Shown here piece after piece: positions 34,240 through 43,177 of a stretch of 64,000 nt of DNA. The notes under the pieces are model-generated. The model was not told the origin of the DNA and did no database searches. It saw nothing but the letters and a program-made list of their open reading frames with translations. A program made the position numbers and the translations under genes. The stretch spans positions 186,001-250,000 of the forward strand of contig NZ_JALDWJ010000001.1 of the NCBI RefSeq assembly GCF_022758295.1, given 5' to 3'. This stretch comes from Lysobacter sp. CFH 32150. Lineage in GTDB: Bacteria; Pseudomonadota; Gammaproteobacteria; Xanthomonadales; Xanthomonadaceae. Within the stretch, counting starts at the first letter, position 1. Every line of letters begins with the position of its first letter.

Positions 34240-35412
34240 ATGTTCCGCATCTCGCTCGCAATCCCCCTCCTGGCCCTTGTCGCCTGCCAGTCGCCGGCGA
34301 ACGGATCGACCGACGCCACCGCAACCGGCACCGCTGCGCCAGCGCAGTCGTCCGGCAGCGACAAAGGCGACTTCCGCATCACCGAGATCGCCACCGGCCT
34401 CGACCATCCCTGGTCCGTGGCGCTGCTGCCCGATGGTGGGTTCCTGGTCACCGAACGTCCCGGCCGCCTGCGCCATGTCGGCGCAAATGGCGCATTGTCG
34501 GCCCCCATCGCCGGCGTGCCTGCGGTGTGGGCTCACGGCCAAGGCGGCTTGCTCGATGTCGCACTTGCACCCGACTTCGCGACATCCAGGCGCATCTACC
34601 TCAGCTATTCGGAAGCTGGCGACGACGACACCGCCGGTACCGCGGTCGCACGCGCCACCCTCGGCGATGGCGCGCTCAGCGCTGTCAGCGTGATCTACCG
34701 GCAACAACCGAAGCTCGGCGGCGGCAATCATTTCGGCTCGCGCTTCGCCTTCGACAAGGCCGGCCACATCTTCATCAGCCAGGGCGAACGCAACGATCGT
34801 CCGACCGCGCAGAAGCTCGACATGCTGCAAGGCAAGCTGGTGCGGCTGCATCTCGACGGTCGCGTGCCGCGCGACAACCCCTTCGTCGGCCGCAAGGACG
34901 CGCGTCCCGAGATCTGGAGCTATGGCCATCGCAACATGCAGGGCCTCGCATTCGATCCGCGCACCGGCAAGCTCTGGGAAAGCGAACACGGTCCCCGCGG
35001 CGGCGACGAGATCAACCTGCCGCAGCCCGGCAAGAACTACGGCTGGCCGATCATTACCCACGGCATCGACTATTCCGGCATCAAGATTTCCGAATCCGTC
35101 GGTACTTCCGCGCCCGGCATGGAACAACCGCACCACTTCTGGGCGAAATCGCCCGGCCTCAGTGGCATGGCGTTCTATACAGGCCGTCCTGGCACGCCCT
35201 GGAACGACAGCCTGTTCCTCGGTTCGCTCGCCGAAAGCAATCTCATCCGTCTGCGCTTGGAAGGCGACCGCATCGTCGGTGAAGAACGCCTGTTGACCGA
35301 CCTCGGCGAACGCATCCGCGATGTGCGCGTCGGCAGCGATGGCAATGTCTATGTGCTGACGGATGCGGACGACGGCAAGTTGTTGCGGTTGGAACCGCCT
35401 GCTAGGCGCTAG
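34240..35412 (+). CDS. PQQ-dependent sugar dehydrogenase, lipoprotein
   Basis: A 390-residue protein related to soluble aldose sugar dehydrogenases (YliI/Asd). The signal sequence ISLAIPLLALVAC suggests a lipidated Cys at residue 16. The six-bladed propeller motifs include GLDHPWSVALLPDGGFLVTER, HGQGGLLDVALAPDF, GGGNHFGSRFAFD, GHRNMQGLAFDP and SEHGPRGGDEINLPQPGKNYGWP, as in PQQ glucose/aldose dehydrogenases. It would oxidise sugars in the periplasm and pass electrons to a cytochrome or quinone. It converges on the AraC regulator gene, overlapping by 11 bases. AGGAG precedes the start. Confidence 0.9.
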   Translation: MFRISLAIPLLALVACQSPANGSTDATATGTAAPAQSSGSDKGDFRITEIATGLDHPWSVALLPDGGFLVTERPGRLRHVGANGALSAPIAGVPAVWAHGQGGLLDVALAPDFATSRRIYLSYSEAGDDDTAGTAVARATLGDGALSAVSVIYRQQPKLGGGNHFGSRFAFDKAGHIFISQGERNDRPTAQKLDMLQGKLVRLHLDGRVPRDNPFVGRKDARPEIWSYGHRNMQGLAFDPRTGKLWESEHGPRGGDEINLPQPGKNYGWPIITHGIDYSGIKISESVGTSAPGMEQPHHFWAKSPGLSGMAFYTGRPGTPWNDSLFLGSLAESNLIRLRLEGDRIVGEERLLTDLGERIRDVRVGSDGNVYVLTDADDGKLLRLEPPARR

Positions 35413-36496
35413 CCGCCCCGCCCCGTCCCGACCGCAACGCACGCGGTGCGACACCCGTCCAGCGCTTGAACGCGCGGCGGAATTCGCGCGCATCCTTGAA
35501 TCCAACGGCGATGCCGACCTGCGCGATGCTCGTGCGCGGATCGACGAGGAGCCTGCGCGCCGCTTCGCTGCGCACGCGATCGTGGAGCGCGGTGAAACTG
35601 GTCTGCGCGGCCTGCATCTGCCGGCGCAGGGTGCGTTCGGTGAGGTGCAGCTCGGCAGCGATGTCGACCAGCCGCGGGTTGTCGGCCAGGCGCTGGCGCA
35701 GCAACCGCTCGACCACGGCGACCACTTCGCTGCTGGCGCGGGTGCCCGGCATCTGTGCCTCGCACAACGCGATGATCTGTTGCGCGCTCGCCGCGTTGTG
35801 CGCGGGCATCGTGGACGCCAGCCACCGGGAATCGAGCAGTACGCGGTTGCGCGCGCAACCGAAGCGCACGTCGCAACTGAACGCCGCGGCGTAGTCGCTG
35901 GCGTAGTCGGGTGCGGCGTAGGCCAGTTCGAGGCGTTGCGGCCGGAACTCCGGGCCGAGCAGGCCGCGGCACAGTTCGAGCGAGCTGACGAACAATTCCT
36001 CGCACAGGAAGGGCTCCAAATCGGGATCGTGGTCGCGCATGCGCGCGATCACTGCGACGGACTCGCGGTCCTCTTCCAGCGCGAGCTCCATCATCGCGCC
36101 GGTGATTGGCGCGTAGTGGATGCCCCAGCGCAGCGCCTGCGCGAAATCCGGCGCCGTCAGCATGGCGAGGCCTAGCAGGCCGAAGCTGCCGATATCCTGC
36201 CCCGTGCCCAGCACCAGGCCATGGCCGCTGCCCGGAAGGCTGCGCAGGGCGCGACGGATGATCAGGGCGGCCTGGCGGTAGGACAGATAGGGCAGCGCAT
36301 CGGCGGAAAACTGTGCTGGTCCCAGTCGCAGGCCGACGAACCAGGCGTCGCAGGCCACCCCCTGCTCGCGGGCCATCGCGACCAGGCCTGCCACGATGGT
36401 GCTCTTGATATTGGCCTGGCTCAGGCGCGGGTCGAGCGCGGCAGTGTCCAGTGCGGCGATGTCGAGACTGATGGTGTCCTGATCCTGCATGCGCAA
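35402..36496 (-). CDS. AraC family transcriptional regulator
   Basis: A 364-residue regulator. The N-terminal two thirds are an arabinose-binding-like regulatory domain of the PF12625 type (LPYLSYRQAALIIRRALRSLPG, LGTGQDIGSFGLLGLAMLTAPDFAQALRWG). The C-terminal 100 residues are the double helix-turn-helix: LVDIAAELHLTERTLRRQMQA and TSIAQVGIAVGFKDAREFRRAFKRWTGVAPRALR. It diverges from the beta-helix gene (107-base gap), so it probably controls the 36604-41523 genes and itself. Regulators of this subtype often respond to hydrophobic or aromatic compounds, but the ligand is unknown here. Confidence 0.92.
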   Translation of the reverse strand: MRMQDQDTISLDIAALDTAALDPRLSQANIKSTIVAGLVAMAREQGVACDAWFVGLRLGPAQFSADALPYLSYRQAALIIRRALRSLPGSGHGLVLGTGQDIGSFGLLGLAMLTAPDFAQALRWGIHYAPITGAMMELALEEDRESVAVIARMRDHDPDLEPFLCEELFVSSLELCRGLLGPEFRPQRLELAYAAPDYASDYAAAFSCDVRFGCARNRVLLDSRWLASTMPAHNAASAQQIIALCEAQMPGTRASSEVVAVVERLLRQRLADNPRLVDIAAELHLTERTLRRQMQAAQTSFTALHDRVRSEAARRLLVDPRTSIAQVGIAVGFKDAREFRRAFKRWTGVAPRALRSGRGGAASA

Positions 36497-36603
36497 CCGT
36501 CGCTTGTCCGTTTTGCCCCCCAGAGTATGCCGCCTTTGCCCTCCAACCAGGCGCGGGTTTCGTTACAGACTTGTGAACATTCCAGGGTCAAGGCGGAGTA
36601 CGG
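36497..36603. promoter_or_regulatory. Divergent promoter region between araC-type regulator and beta-helix gene
   Basis: A 107-base AT-richer gap between divergent start codons, containing the ribosome binding site GGCGGAG before 36604. It is the only plausible control region for the beta-helix, cytochrome and receptor genes and for their regulator. No clear repeat half-sites could be picked out by eye. Confidence 0.45.
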
Positions 36604-37851
36604 ATGAGGCCGAACGCAGTGAAGACAGCCATGCTCGGCGTCGCCATGGCAGCCGTGCTGGCCGGTTGCCAGCGACAGGACGCAGCCCATCGCACGGTCG
36701 ACCACGACTACCAGAAGGTGCTGATCGAGCGACTGCTCGATGCCAAGGCTGGCGACGTGATCGACATCCCCGCCGGCGTCTATGCCTTCGACCGCAGCCT
36801 CAACCTGCGCGTGGACGGCGTGACGCTGCGCGGCGCCGGCATGGACAAGACCGTACTCAGCTTCAAGGGCCAGAAAAGCGGCGCCGAGGGCCTGCTGGTC
36901 AACGCGGGCAACTTCACCATCGAGCACCTCGCGATCGAGGACAGCAAGGGCGACGGCCTCAAGGTCAACGAAGGCGAGAACATCACCATCCGCGGCGTGC
37001 GCGTGGAATGGACCCGCGGCCCGCACACGGACAACGGCGCCTACGGCCTGTATCCGGTGCAGACCAGGAACGTGCTGATCGAGGATTGCGTGGTCATCGG
37101 CGCGTCCGATGCCGGCCTGTATGTCGGCCAGTCGGACAACATCATCGTTCGCCGCAACCGGGTGGAGCGCAACGTCGCCGGCATCGAGATCGAAAACAGC
37201 ACCAATGCCGACGTGTACGAGAACATCGCCACGCACAACACCGGCGGCATCCTCGTCTTCGACATGCCCAACCTGCCGCGGCGTGGCCACAGCACGCGCG
37301 TGTTCAAGAACCAGGTGAACGAGAACAACACCGACAACTTCGCACGCAAGGGTGCAGCGGTGGCGAGCGTGCCGGCAGGCTCGGGCGTGGTGCTCAACTC
37401 CGCCGACAAAGTCGAGATCTTCGACAACGACATCAGTGGCAACAAGACCGCCAACGTGATCGTGTCGAGTTACTGGTCCACCGGTTACATGAACAAATAT
37501 GGCGTGTCGAAGGATTACGACCCGTACCCGGAAGAGGTGTACGTGCACGGCAACCGCTTCAAGGGCGGCGGCGATTCGCCGGACGGGTTCGACCTGAAGG
37601 CGCTGAAAGTGGCGATGTTCGGGTTGAACGGCCGTCTGCCCGACGTGTTGTGGGACGGCTACGCGAACAACAAGCGCGCGCTGGGTCCGCAGATCTGCAT
37701 CGACGGTGCGTCCGGCGTGCTCAACGCCGATGGACCGAACAAGTACAAGAACCCGGCCCTGATGGGCGCTCGCATGCGCTGCACGTTGCCGCGCTTGCCT
37801 GCGATCGCGCTGCCTGGCGACGGCAATGAAGGAAAGGCACCATCGGCATGA
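36604..37851 (+). CDS. Parallel beta-helix repeat lipoprotein (TIGR03805-like)
   Basis: A 415-residue lipoprotein: signal sequence with lipobox VLAGC (Cys22). The mature part is a right-handed parallel beta-helix with regular NxI/V turns (NFTIEHLAIEDSKGDGLKV, ENITIRGVRVEW, NVLIEDCVVIGASDAGLYVG, DNIIVRRNRVERNVAGIEIE, NADVYENIATHNTGGILVFD). Such folds occur in pectate lyases and mannuronan epimerases, but the catalytic residues of those enzymes were not identified. The pairing with the next gene matches a known but functionally unassigned pair (beta-helix plus SO_2930-type cytochrome). The two genes overlap by 4 bases. Confidence 0.85.
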   Translation: MRPNAVKTAMLGVAMAAVLAGCQRQDAAHRTVDHDYQKVLIERLLDAKAGDVIDIPAGVYAFDRSLNLRVDGVTLRGAGMDKTVLSFKGQKSGAEGLLVNAGNFTIEHLAIEDSKGDGLKVNEGENITIRGVRVEWTRGPHTDNGAYGLYPVQTRNVLIEDCVVIGASDAGLYVGQSDNIIVRRNRVERNVAGIEIENSTNADVYENIATHNTGGILVFDMPNLPRRGHSTRVFKNQVNENNTDNFARKGAAVASVPAGSGVVLNSADKVEIFDNDISGNKTANVIVSSYWSTGYMNKYGVSKDYDPYPEEVYVHGNRFKGGGDSPDGFDLKALKVAMFGLNGRLPDVLWDGYANNKRALGPQICIDGASGVLNADGPNKYKNPALMGARMRCTLPRLPAIALPGDGNEGKAPSA

Positions 37852-38999
37852 AGCGAGGGGTGTTTCCTGGCTGCGCGGTGTTGCTGGCGGCGCTGATGGT
37901 TTGCGGTTGCGTACGCACTGCGCCGGCCGGAGTCCAGTTCCATGCGCAGGGCCAGCCAGCGAAACTGAGCGACTGGCACGTCGTGAGCGCGGACGGGAAA
38001 CGTTTGCGCCTCAACACCGGCGTCGAGCCGTACGCACTCAACACCGCGCTGTTCAGCGATTACGCGCACAAGCTGCGCACGCTCTGGCTGCCACCGGGAA
38101 CGAAAGCGCAATACGCGCGCGACGAAGCCTTCGACTTCCCAGTCGGCACCATCATCAGCAAAACCTTCTATTACCCGCGTGCCGAAGGTAGCGACGCGGT
38201 GTTGCGCGTCGCCGAGCAATCCGGCGAGAGTCGCGAAGGCCTGGACCTGGGCAAGATGCGCCTGATCGAAACCCGGCTGCTGGTGCGCCGCAAGGAAGGC
38301 TGGATTGCCTTGCCATATGTCTGGAACGCCGAACAGACCGAAGCCACGCTGGCGCGCGCGGGCGACATCGTGCCGCTGGAGCTGCGCGAGCCGGGAGGCG
38401 ATGCGCAGTCGATCGGCTATCAAGTCCCCGACGTGAACCAGTGCGCCGGCTGCCACGCCACCGACAACAGCACGCGTGCGATCCAGCCGATCGGCCTGCG
38501 CGCGCGCCATCTCAATCGCGACGACCCCTGGCATCCGCGCGAGAACCAACTTGCGCGGATGGCGAAGCTGGGGCGCCTCGACGGACTGCCCGCATCGGAC
38601 ATCCCCCGCAATGCGCGTTTCGACGACGCCCATGCATCCGTCGAAGACCGCGCCCGTGCCTACCTCGACGTCAATTGCGGCCACTGCCACAGCGCGAAGG
38701 GCCCGGCCGACACTTCCGGTCTCTGGCTCGACGCGCCGACGCGCGATCCCATCCGCCTCGGCCTGTGCAAACCGCCGGTGGCGGCGGGCCAGGGGACCGG
38801 CGATCACATGTTCGACATCGTGCCGGGCCGGCCGAACGATTCGATCCTCGTCTATCGCATGGATAGCCTCGACCCCGGCGCGATGATGCCCGAGGTCGGC
38901 CGCGCTACCGTGCATGAGGAAGGCGTCGCCCTGATCCGCGACTGGATCGCGGCCTGGCTGGGGAATTGCAGCAATGCCGCAGTCGCATCACGGGAATGA
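37848..38999 (+). CDS. SO_2930-type diheme c-type cytochrome lipoprotein (TIGR03806-like)
   Basis: A 383-residue protein with a signal sequence whose lipobox VCGC gives Cys21. Two haem-binding motifs are C199-A-G-C-H203 (VPDVNQCAGCHATDNS) and C277-G-H-C-H281 (LDVNCGHCHSAKGPADTSGLWLD). The N-terminal 190 residues (EPYALNTALFSDYAHKLRTLWLPPGTKA, FDFPVGTIISKTFYYP) are the family-specific domain. Function unknown; the family is recognised by its repeated linkage to beta-helix proteins. Probably in the periplasm, anchored to a membrane, where it could accept electrons from the dehydrogenase at 34240. Confidence 0.87.
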   Translation: MKRGVFPGCAVLLAALMVCGCVRTAPAGVQFHAQGQPAKLSDWHVVSADGKRLRLNTGVEPYALNTALFSDYAHKLRTLWLPPGTKAQYARDEAFDFPVGTIISKTFYYPRAEGSDAVLRVAEQSGESREGLDLGKMRLIETRLLVRRKEGWIALPYVWNAEQTEATLARAGDIVPLELREPGGDAQSIGYQVPDVNQCAGCHATDNSTRAIQPIGLRARHLNRDDPWHPRENQLARMAKLGRLDGLPASDIPRNARFDDAHASVEDRARAYLDVNCGHCHSAKGPADTSGLWLDAPTRDPIRLGLCKPPVAAGQGTGDHMFDIVPGRPNDSILVYRMDSLDPGAMMPEVGRATVHEEGVALIRDWIAAWLGNCSNAAVASRE

Positions 39000-39066
39000 A
39001 AGCCGAGGTCGCAAAGCGGCTTCGGAATCATCATCGCTTCACTACGGAAACCTTGGGGGTGTCCTG

Positions 39067-41523
39067 ATGTCGCCACGTAAGAACCGACTCGCCGTTTCGC
39101 TGTCCCTCGCCTTGTCCGGTTGCGCCGCGCTCATGGCCGCGCCGCAGGCACTCGCTCAGGACGCACCCGCCGCCAGTGAAACGCCGCAGCAGAAAGCGGC
39201 GAGCCTCGACACCATCGTCGTCACGGCACAAAGCCGCGAGCAGGAACTCCAGGACGTGCCGATCGCGCTGCAGGTTCTCGACGAACAGATGCTCGACGAC
39301 GTGGCCGCCGAAGACCTCAGCGACATCGACTCGTTCGTCCCCGGCCTGGTGGTGAACGGCGTGCAGCCGACGCAACCCTCGATCAAGTTGCGCGGCATCG
39401 AGACCGACGATTTCGGCATCGGTACCGATCCAGCCGTCGGCATCTTCGTCGATGGCGTGTACGGCGGCCGCGGTGGTGGCGTGCTGCTGCCCTTCATCGA
39501 CGTCGAACGCATCGAAGTGCTGAAGGGGCCGCAGGGCACGCTGTTCGGCCGCAACACCGCCGCCGGCGCGATCTCGTTGATCACCCGTCGTCCGCAGCAG
39601 GATCATGTGGAAGCGCGCGCCAAGCTGCGCATCGGCAACTATGGCAAGCAGTACGCGGAAGCGATGTGGAACATCCCGACCGGCGACAACTCGGCCTTCC
39701 GCCTCAACGCGCTGATCAACCACAGCGACGGCTGGGTCCAGGATGGCGCCACCGGCGCGGATCTCGGCGGCGAAAACACGTGGGCCACGCGCGCCGCCTG
39801 GCAGGTACGCATGGGCGACAACACCACCGCCTACCTGAGCTGGGACCACGAGAGCCTCGATCAGAACGGCCGCGTCACCACCGGCATCGTGCCGCTGCCG
39901 CCCGCGCCGGCACGTCCGCCGGCGCCAGCGAATCCGCGCGATTATTTCGATCCGCGCGACGCAAGCACGTTCAGCGATGCGGAGACCAGCGCGGAATGGC
40001 GCACGTTCGACGGCGTGTCGCTGATCGTCGATCACTCCTTCGCCTGGGGCAACCTGACCTCGACGACTTCGTGGCGGCAGTACGACTCGCTCAACCAGGT
40101 CGAGGAAGACGGCACCAACCGCGCCGACCTCTACATCGATTCGACCAACACCGAGGGCAACGAGAGCTTCTACCAGGAGTTCAAGTTCGGCGGCAGCAAT
40201 GCAAGCGTGGACTGGGTGGCCGGCGTCAGCTACTTCAAGGAGGATGCCGAACAGACCAGCGAGGTCAACACCAACACCGACACCGTCGACAACATCGTCC
40301 GCAACCTCGGCATTGCGCCGACGCCTGATGGCAGTCTGTATGGCTTCTTCACCCAGGTCGCGCAATCCTTCGGCATCCCGGTGTCATTGCTTGGGCACAG
40401 CTGGAACGAACGCTTCCAGAACACGCTCGGCACCACCGCCTACGCGGCCTTCGGCGACGTGATCTGGCACGCCACGGACAAACTCAACGTCACCGTGGGC
40501 CTGCGCTACACCCGCGACGAGAAGGAGTTCAGCTGGCTCAACAACCCGCGCACCGCGCCGGGGCTGGATGCATCGCTCGATGCGCTGGAGGCCCTGGGCT
40601 TCTTCGACGCCGTCGGCGTGCCGAAGGAGATGTTCATTTTCGATATCGCCTTCATCGATCCGCCCGCGGTGGCCAACAAGGGTGTCACCAACTCCGCCCG
40701 CAAGAGCTGGAGCGACTTCAGCCCGCGCTTTGTCGTCGATTACCACTTCAGCGACAAGGGCATGGTCTTTGCCTCGCTGGCCAAGGGTTACAAGGCCGGC
40801 GGTTACAACGCGCTGCAGATCGGCCCGTCCTTCGACAACGAGGACGTCTGGAACTTCGAGGGCGGCATCAAGCAGTCCTTCGCCAATCGCTTCGCGTACA
40901 ACGCGTCGTTGTTCTACTACAACTACGACAATCGCCAGTCGGTGCGCCTGATCGACCCGGACCCGACCAATCCCAACGACATTCCGCGCTTCGTGATCGA
41001 CACCGGCGATCTTGAAGCCTGGGGCGTGGATTTCGATGCCCGCTGGCAGGTGACCGACGCGTTCGGCTTCGACGTACAGGCCGAATGGATCGACTCCACC
41101 TACAAGAAGTACACGACTCCCGAAGGCGTGAACCTCGACGGACAGCCCACTGGCGAGCCGAACCTGTCGGCATCGCTCGGTGCGAACTATGTCTTCCACC
41201 TCGGCGACAACGGCGGCGACCTGCGCCTGTCGGCGCGGCACGCCTATCGTGCGAAACGCCGCTGCAACGATGGTTCCGAATTGCAGGGCGATTGCAGCGT
41301 CAGCGCCGCACTCGACCTGGGCGAGGCGCAGGAACGCACCGACCTGCGCGTGGGCTGGACGTCGGCGCGCGGGCACTGGGGCTGGGCGGTGTACGGCAAC
41401 AACGTGTTCGACAACCGCTACGTCACCGGTCTCAACACCTATGGCAAGGACGTGCTCGGCGTGGTCGGCGCGATGGTCAGCGAGCCGCGCACCTACGGCC
41501 TGGAAATCACGGTGAAATATTGA
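39067..41523 (+). CDS. TonB-dependent outer-membrane receptor
   Basis: An 818-residue receptor. A signal peptide (LAVSLSLALSGCAALMAAPQALAQ) is followed by a TonB box-like DTIVVTAQ, a plug domain (DVPIALQVLDEQML, IKLRGIETDDF, VDGVYGGRGGG, IEVLKGPQGTLFGRNTAAGAISLIT) and a 22-strand barrel ending LEITVKY. It has the shape of Xanthomonadales/sphingomonad receptors for non-siderophore ligands, and no siderophore-specific feature is seen. It starts 68 bases after the cytochrome gene on the same strand and probably belongs to the AraC-controlled unit. The upstream extension of the frame (from 38974) overlaps the cytochrome end and is not signal-like. Confidence 0.92.
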   Translation: MSPRKNRLAVSLSLALSGCAALMAAPQALAQDAPAASETPQQKAASLDTIVVTAQSREQELQDVPIALQVLDEQMLDDVAAEDLSDIDSFVPGLVVNGVQPTQPSIKLRGIETDDFGIGTDPAVGIFVDGVYGGRGGGVLLPFIDVERIEVLKGPQGTLFGRNTAAGAISLITRRPQQDHVEARAKLRIGNYGKQYAEAMWNIPTGDNSAFRLNALINHSDGWVQDGATGADLGGENTWATRAAWQVRMGDNTTAYLSWDHESLDQNGRVTTGIVPLPPAPARPPAPANPRDYFDPRDASTFSDAETSAEWRTFDGVSLIVDHSFAWGNLTSTTSWRQYDSLNQVEEDGTNRADLYIDSTNTEGNESFYQEFKFGGSNASVDWVAGVSYFKEDAEQTSEVNTNTDTVDNIVRNLGIAPTPDGSLYGFFTQVAQSFGIPVSLLGHSWNERFQNTLGTTAYAAFGDVIWHATDKLNVTVGLRYTRDEKEFSWLNNPRTAPGLDASLDALEALGFFDAVGVPKEMFIFDIAFIDPPAVANKGVTNSARKSWSDFSPRFVVDYHFSDKGMVFASLAKGYKAGGYNALQIGPSFDNEDVWNFEGGIKQSFANRFAYNASLFYYNYDNRQSVRLIDPDPTNPNDIPRFVIDTGDLEAWGVDFDARWQVTDAFGFDVQAEWIDSTYKKYTTPEGVNLDGQPTGEPNLSASLGANYVFHLGDNGGDLRLSARHAYRAKRRCNDGSELQGDCSVSAALDLGEAQERTDLRVGWTSARGHWGWAVYGNNVFDNRYVTGLNTYGKDVLGVVGAMVSEPRTYGLEITVKY

Positions 41524-41530
41524 CGAAGTC

Positions 41531-41552
41531 GTTGTGGTGCATGCGCCACAAC
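41531..41552 (+). terminator. Possible stem-loop after the TonB receptor gene
   Basis: GTTGTGG (41531-41537) pairs with CCACAAC (41546-41552) around an 8-base loop, 8 bases after the stop codon. There is no T-run, so a terminator role is tentative. Confidence 0.35.
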
Positions 41553-41563
41553 GTCCTCTTGAG

Positions 41564-42118
41564 TCAGAACAGCGCCCCCTGCCCGTTCCCGGGCAGGGAA
41601 TAGTCGAGTCGCCCATCGATGATGCGCGCCGCCGAGGTGTACGGATGCGGCTCATTTCGCCCGGGCGCCAGCAGGTGCGCGACTTGCCAGCCGTGCGCCT
41701 TGAAGTCGTCGGCGATCAGGCTGCGGTGGCACTGCCACCACACCGCCTCAGCGCACATGACCGCAGTGCGGCGTGCACGGGCAGTGCCCATAAGCCGGTC
41801 GCGCGCCGAACGATAGTCGTCCGTATCCATGTAATCGGCGTAGCCGCGGAAGCTGGCGTTGCGCCAGGCCGTGTTCGGCGAATCCGGGCGCGGCGGACGG
41901 CGCCCGCCCAGTTCCGGCAACGGCAGATAGGCGATGCCTGCCGCTGGCAGCGCTTCGGCCATCGTCGCTCCCGAGAATTGCGGGTGCCGCCGCGAACCGG
42001 CGAAGCGGCGTACGTCCGCCAGCACTTCGATCCCGGCCTCGCGCAGCATCGCCAGGAACACGTCCCAGTCGCGGGTCGAGTGTCCGATCGTCCACAACGT
42101 GTCGCCATGCCCGGCCAT
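41564..42118 (-). CDS. DUF488 family protein
   Basis: A 184-residue protein from the ATG at 42118 (an in-frame ATG at 42133 is possible). The DUF488 N-terminal motif TLWTIGHSTRDWDVFLAMLREAG and LADVRRFAGSRRHPQFS is clear, with the later CAEAVWWQCHRSLIADDF (the conserved CxExxxxxCHR pattern). Biochemical role unknown. It is divergent from fpr and overlaps no gene. Confidence 0.88.
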   Translation of the reverse strand: MAGHGDTLWTIGHSTRDWDVFLAMLREAGIEVLADVRRFAGSRRHPQFSGATMAEALPAAGIAYLPLPELGGRRPPRPDSPNTAWRNASFRGYADYMDTDDYRSARDRLMGTARARRTAVMCAEAVWWQCHRSLIADDFKAHGWQVAHLLAPGRNEPHPYTSAARIIDGRLDYSLPGNGQGALF

Positions 42119-42198
42119 CGCGCCATTGTGCATGGCCGAGCGGAGTCGACGCGCGCCGCCTAGAATATGCGGACATTTCCGCATTCCCCCCGCCCCAC

Positions 42199-43008
42199 AT
42201 GTCATCCGCTTTCGGCACCGAGACCGTGCTGGATGTCCGTCACTGGACGGACGCCTATTTCAGCTTCACCACCACCCGCGACGACGGTTTCCGTTTCGAC
42301 AACGGCCAGTTCGTGATGATCGGACTGGAGGTGCCGCAACCGGACGGCTCGCTCCGTCCGCTCCTGCGTGCCTATTCGATCGCCAGCGCCAACTGGGAAG
42401 AGCAGTTGGAGTTCTTCAGCATCAAGGTCGCCAATGGCCCGCTGACTTCGCGCCTGCAGCACATCAAGCCCGGCGACCGCGTGCTGATCGGGCGCAAGCC
42501 GACCGGCACACTGCTGATCCACGACCTGCACCCTGGCCGGAACCTCTACCTGCTCGGCACCGGCACCGGCTTTGCACCCTGGCTGGCGATCGTCAAAGAC
42601 CCGGAAACCTACGAACGGTTCGAACGCGTGATCCTCTGCCACGGCGTACGCAACGCCGCCGACCTCGCCTACCGGGACTACGTCGTCAACGAGTTGCCCC
42701 ACCACGAATTCCTCGGCGAGCAGATCACGCAGAAGCTCCGGTACTACCCGGCGACGACGCGCGAGGACTTCGTCTTCGACGGCCGCACTCACCGCGGCCG
42801 CCTCACCGAACTGATGGAGAGCGGCCGGATGATGGCCGACCTTGGGATCGAAGCGCTCGATCCGGCCCTCGACCGCGCCATGATCTGCGGCAGCCCGCAG
42901 ATGCTGGCCGATTTCCGCCGCATCCTCGACAGCCGCGGCTTCACCGCCGCGCCGCGCATCGGCGTGCCCGGGCAGTACGTGTTCGAACGGGCGTTCGTGG
43001 AGAAGTAA
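42199..43008 (+). CDS. fpr: Ferredoxin/flavodoxin-NADP reductase
   Basis: A 269-residue FAD enzyme. The FAD-binding region is RAYSIASANWEEQLEFFSIKV (RxYS plus isoalloxazine contact), the pyrophosphate region GPLTSRLQHIKPGD, and the NADP site LLGTGTGFAPWLAIVKDP with CGSPQMLADFRRIL near the C-terminus. It ends with a C-terminal YVFERAFVEK like E. coli Fpr and Pseudomonas FprA. It transfers electrons between NADPH and ferredoxin or flavodoxin, supporting redox stress responses and Fe-S repair. Single gene; it diverges from the DUF488 gene. Confidence 0.93.
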   Translation: MSSAFGTETVLDVRHWTDAYFSFTTTRDDGFRFDNGQFVMIGLEVPQPDGSLRPLLRAYSIASANWEEQLEFFSIKVANGPLTSRLQHIKPGDRVLIGRKPTGTLLIHDLHPGRNLYLLGTGTGFAPWLAIVKDPETYERFERVILCHGVRNAADLAYRDYVVNELPHHEFLGEQITQKLRYYPATTREDFVFDGRTHRGRLTELMESGRMMADLGIEALDPALDRAMICGSPQMLADFRRILDSRGFTAAPRIGVPGQYVFERAFVEK

Positions 43009-43177
43009 GGCCGGGTAAACAGCCGGATTCCGTTGCGCCGAAACGCCCCTACAAGTTCCTTGCAGGCGTGCCAGAATCATTGCGGGTCGACGCATTCGAT
43101 GCGGTCGATTCGAGGGGCGGGCCAGCAGCTTGGTCCGATGCAATGGCATCACCACCACGGACTGGAACGGGCCATCT

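Noticed and set aside
36489-37829. 446-codon frame overlapping the beta-helix gene in another frame
   Set aside because: Product is Arg/Gln/Gly-rich with no domain, while the frame at 36604 has a lipobox and beta-helix repeats.
36604-37851. The beta-helix protein as an active pectate lyase or alginate epimerase
   Set aside because: The fold fits, but the catalytic residues of those enzymes were not found, and the pairing with a diheme cytochrome points elsewhere.
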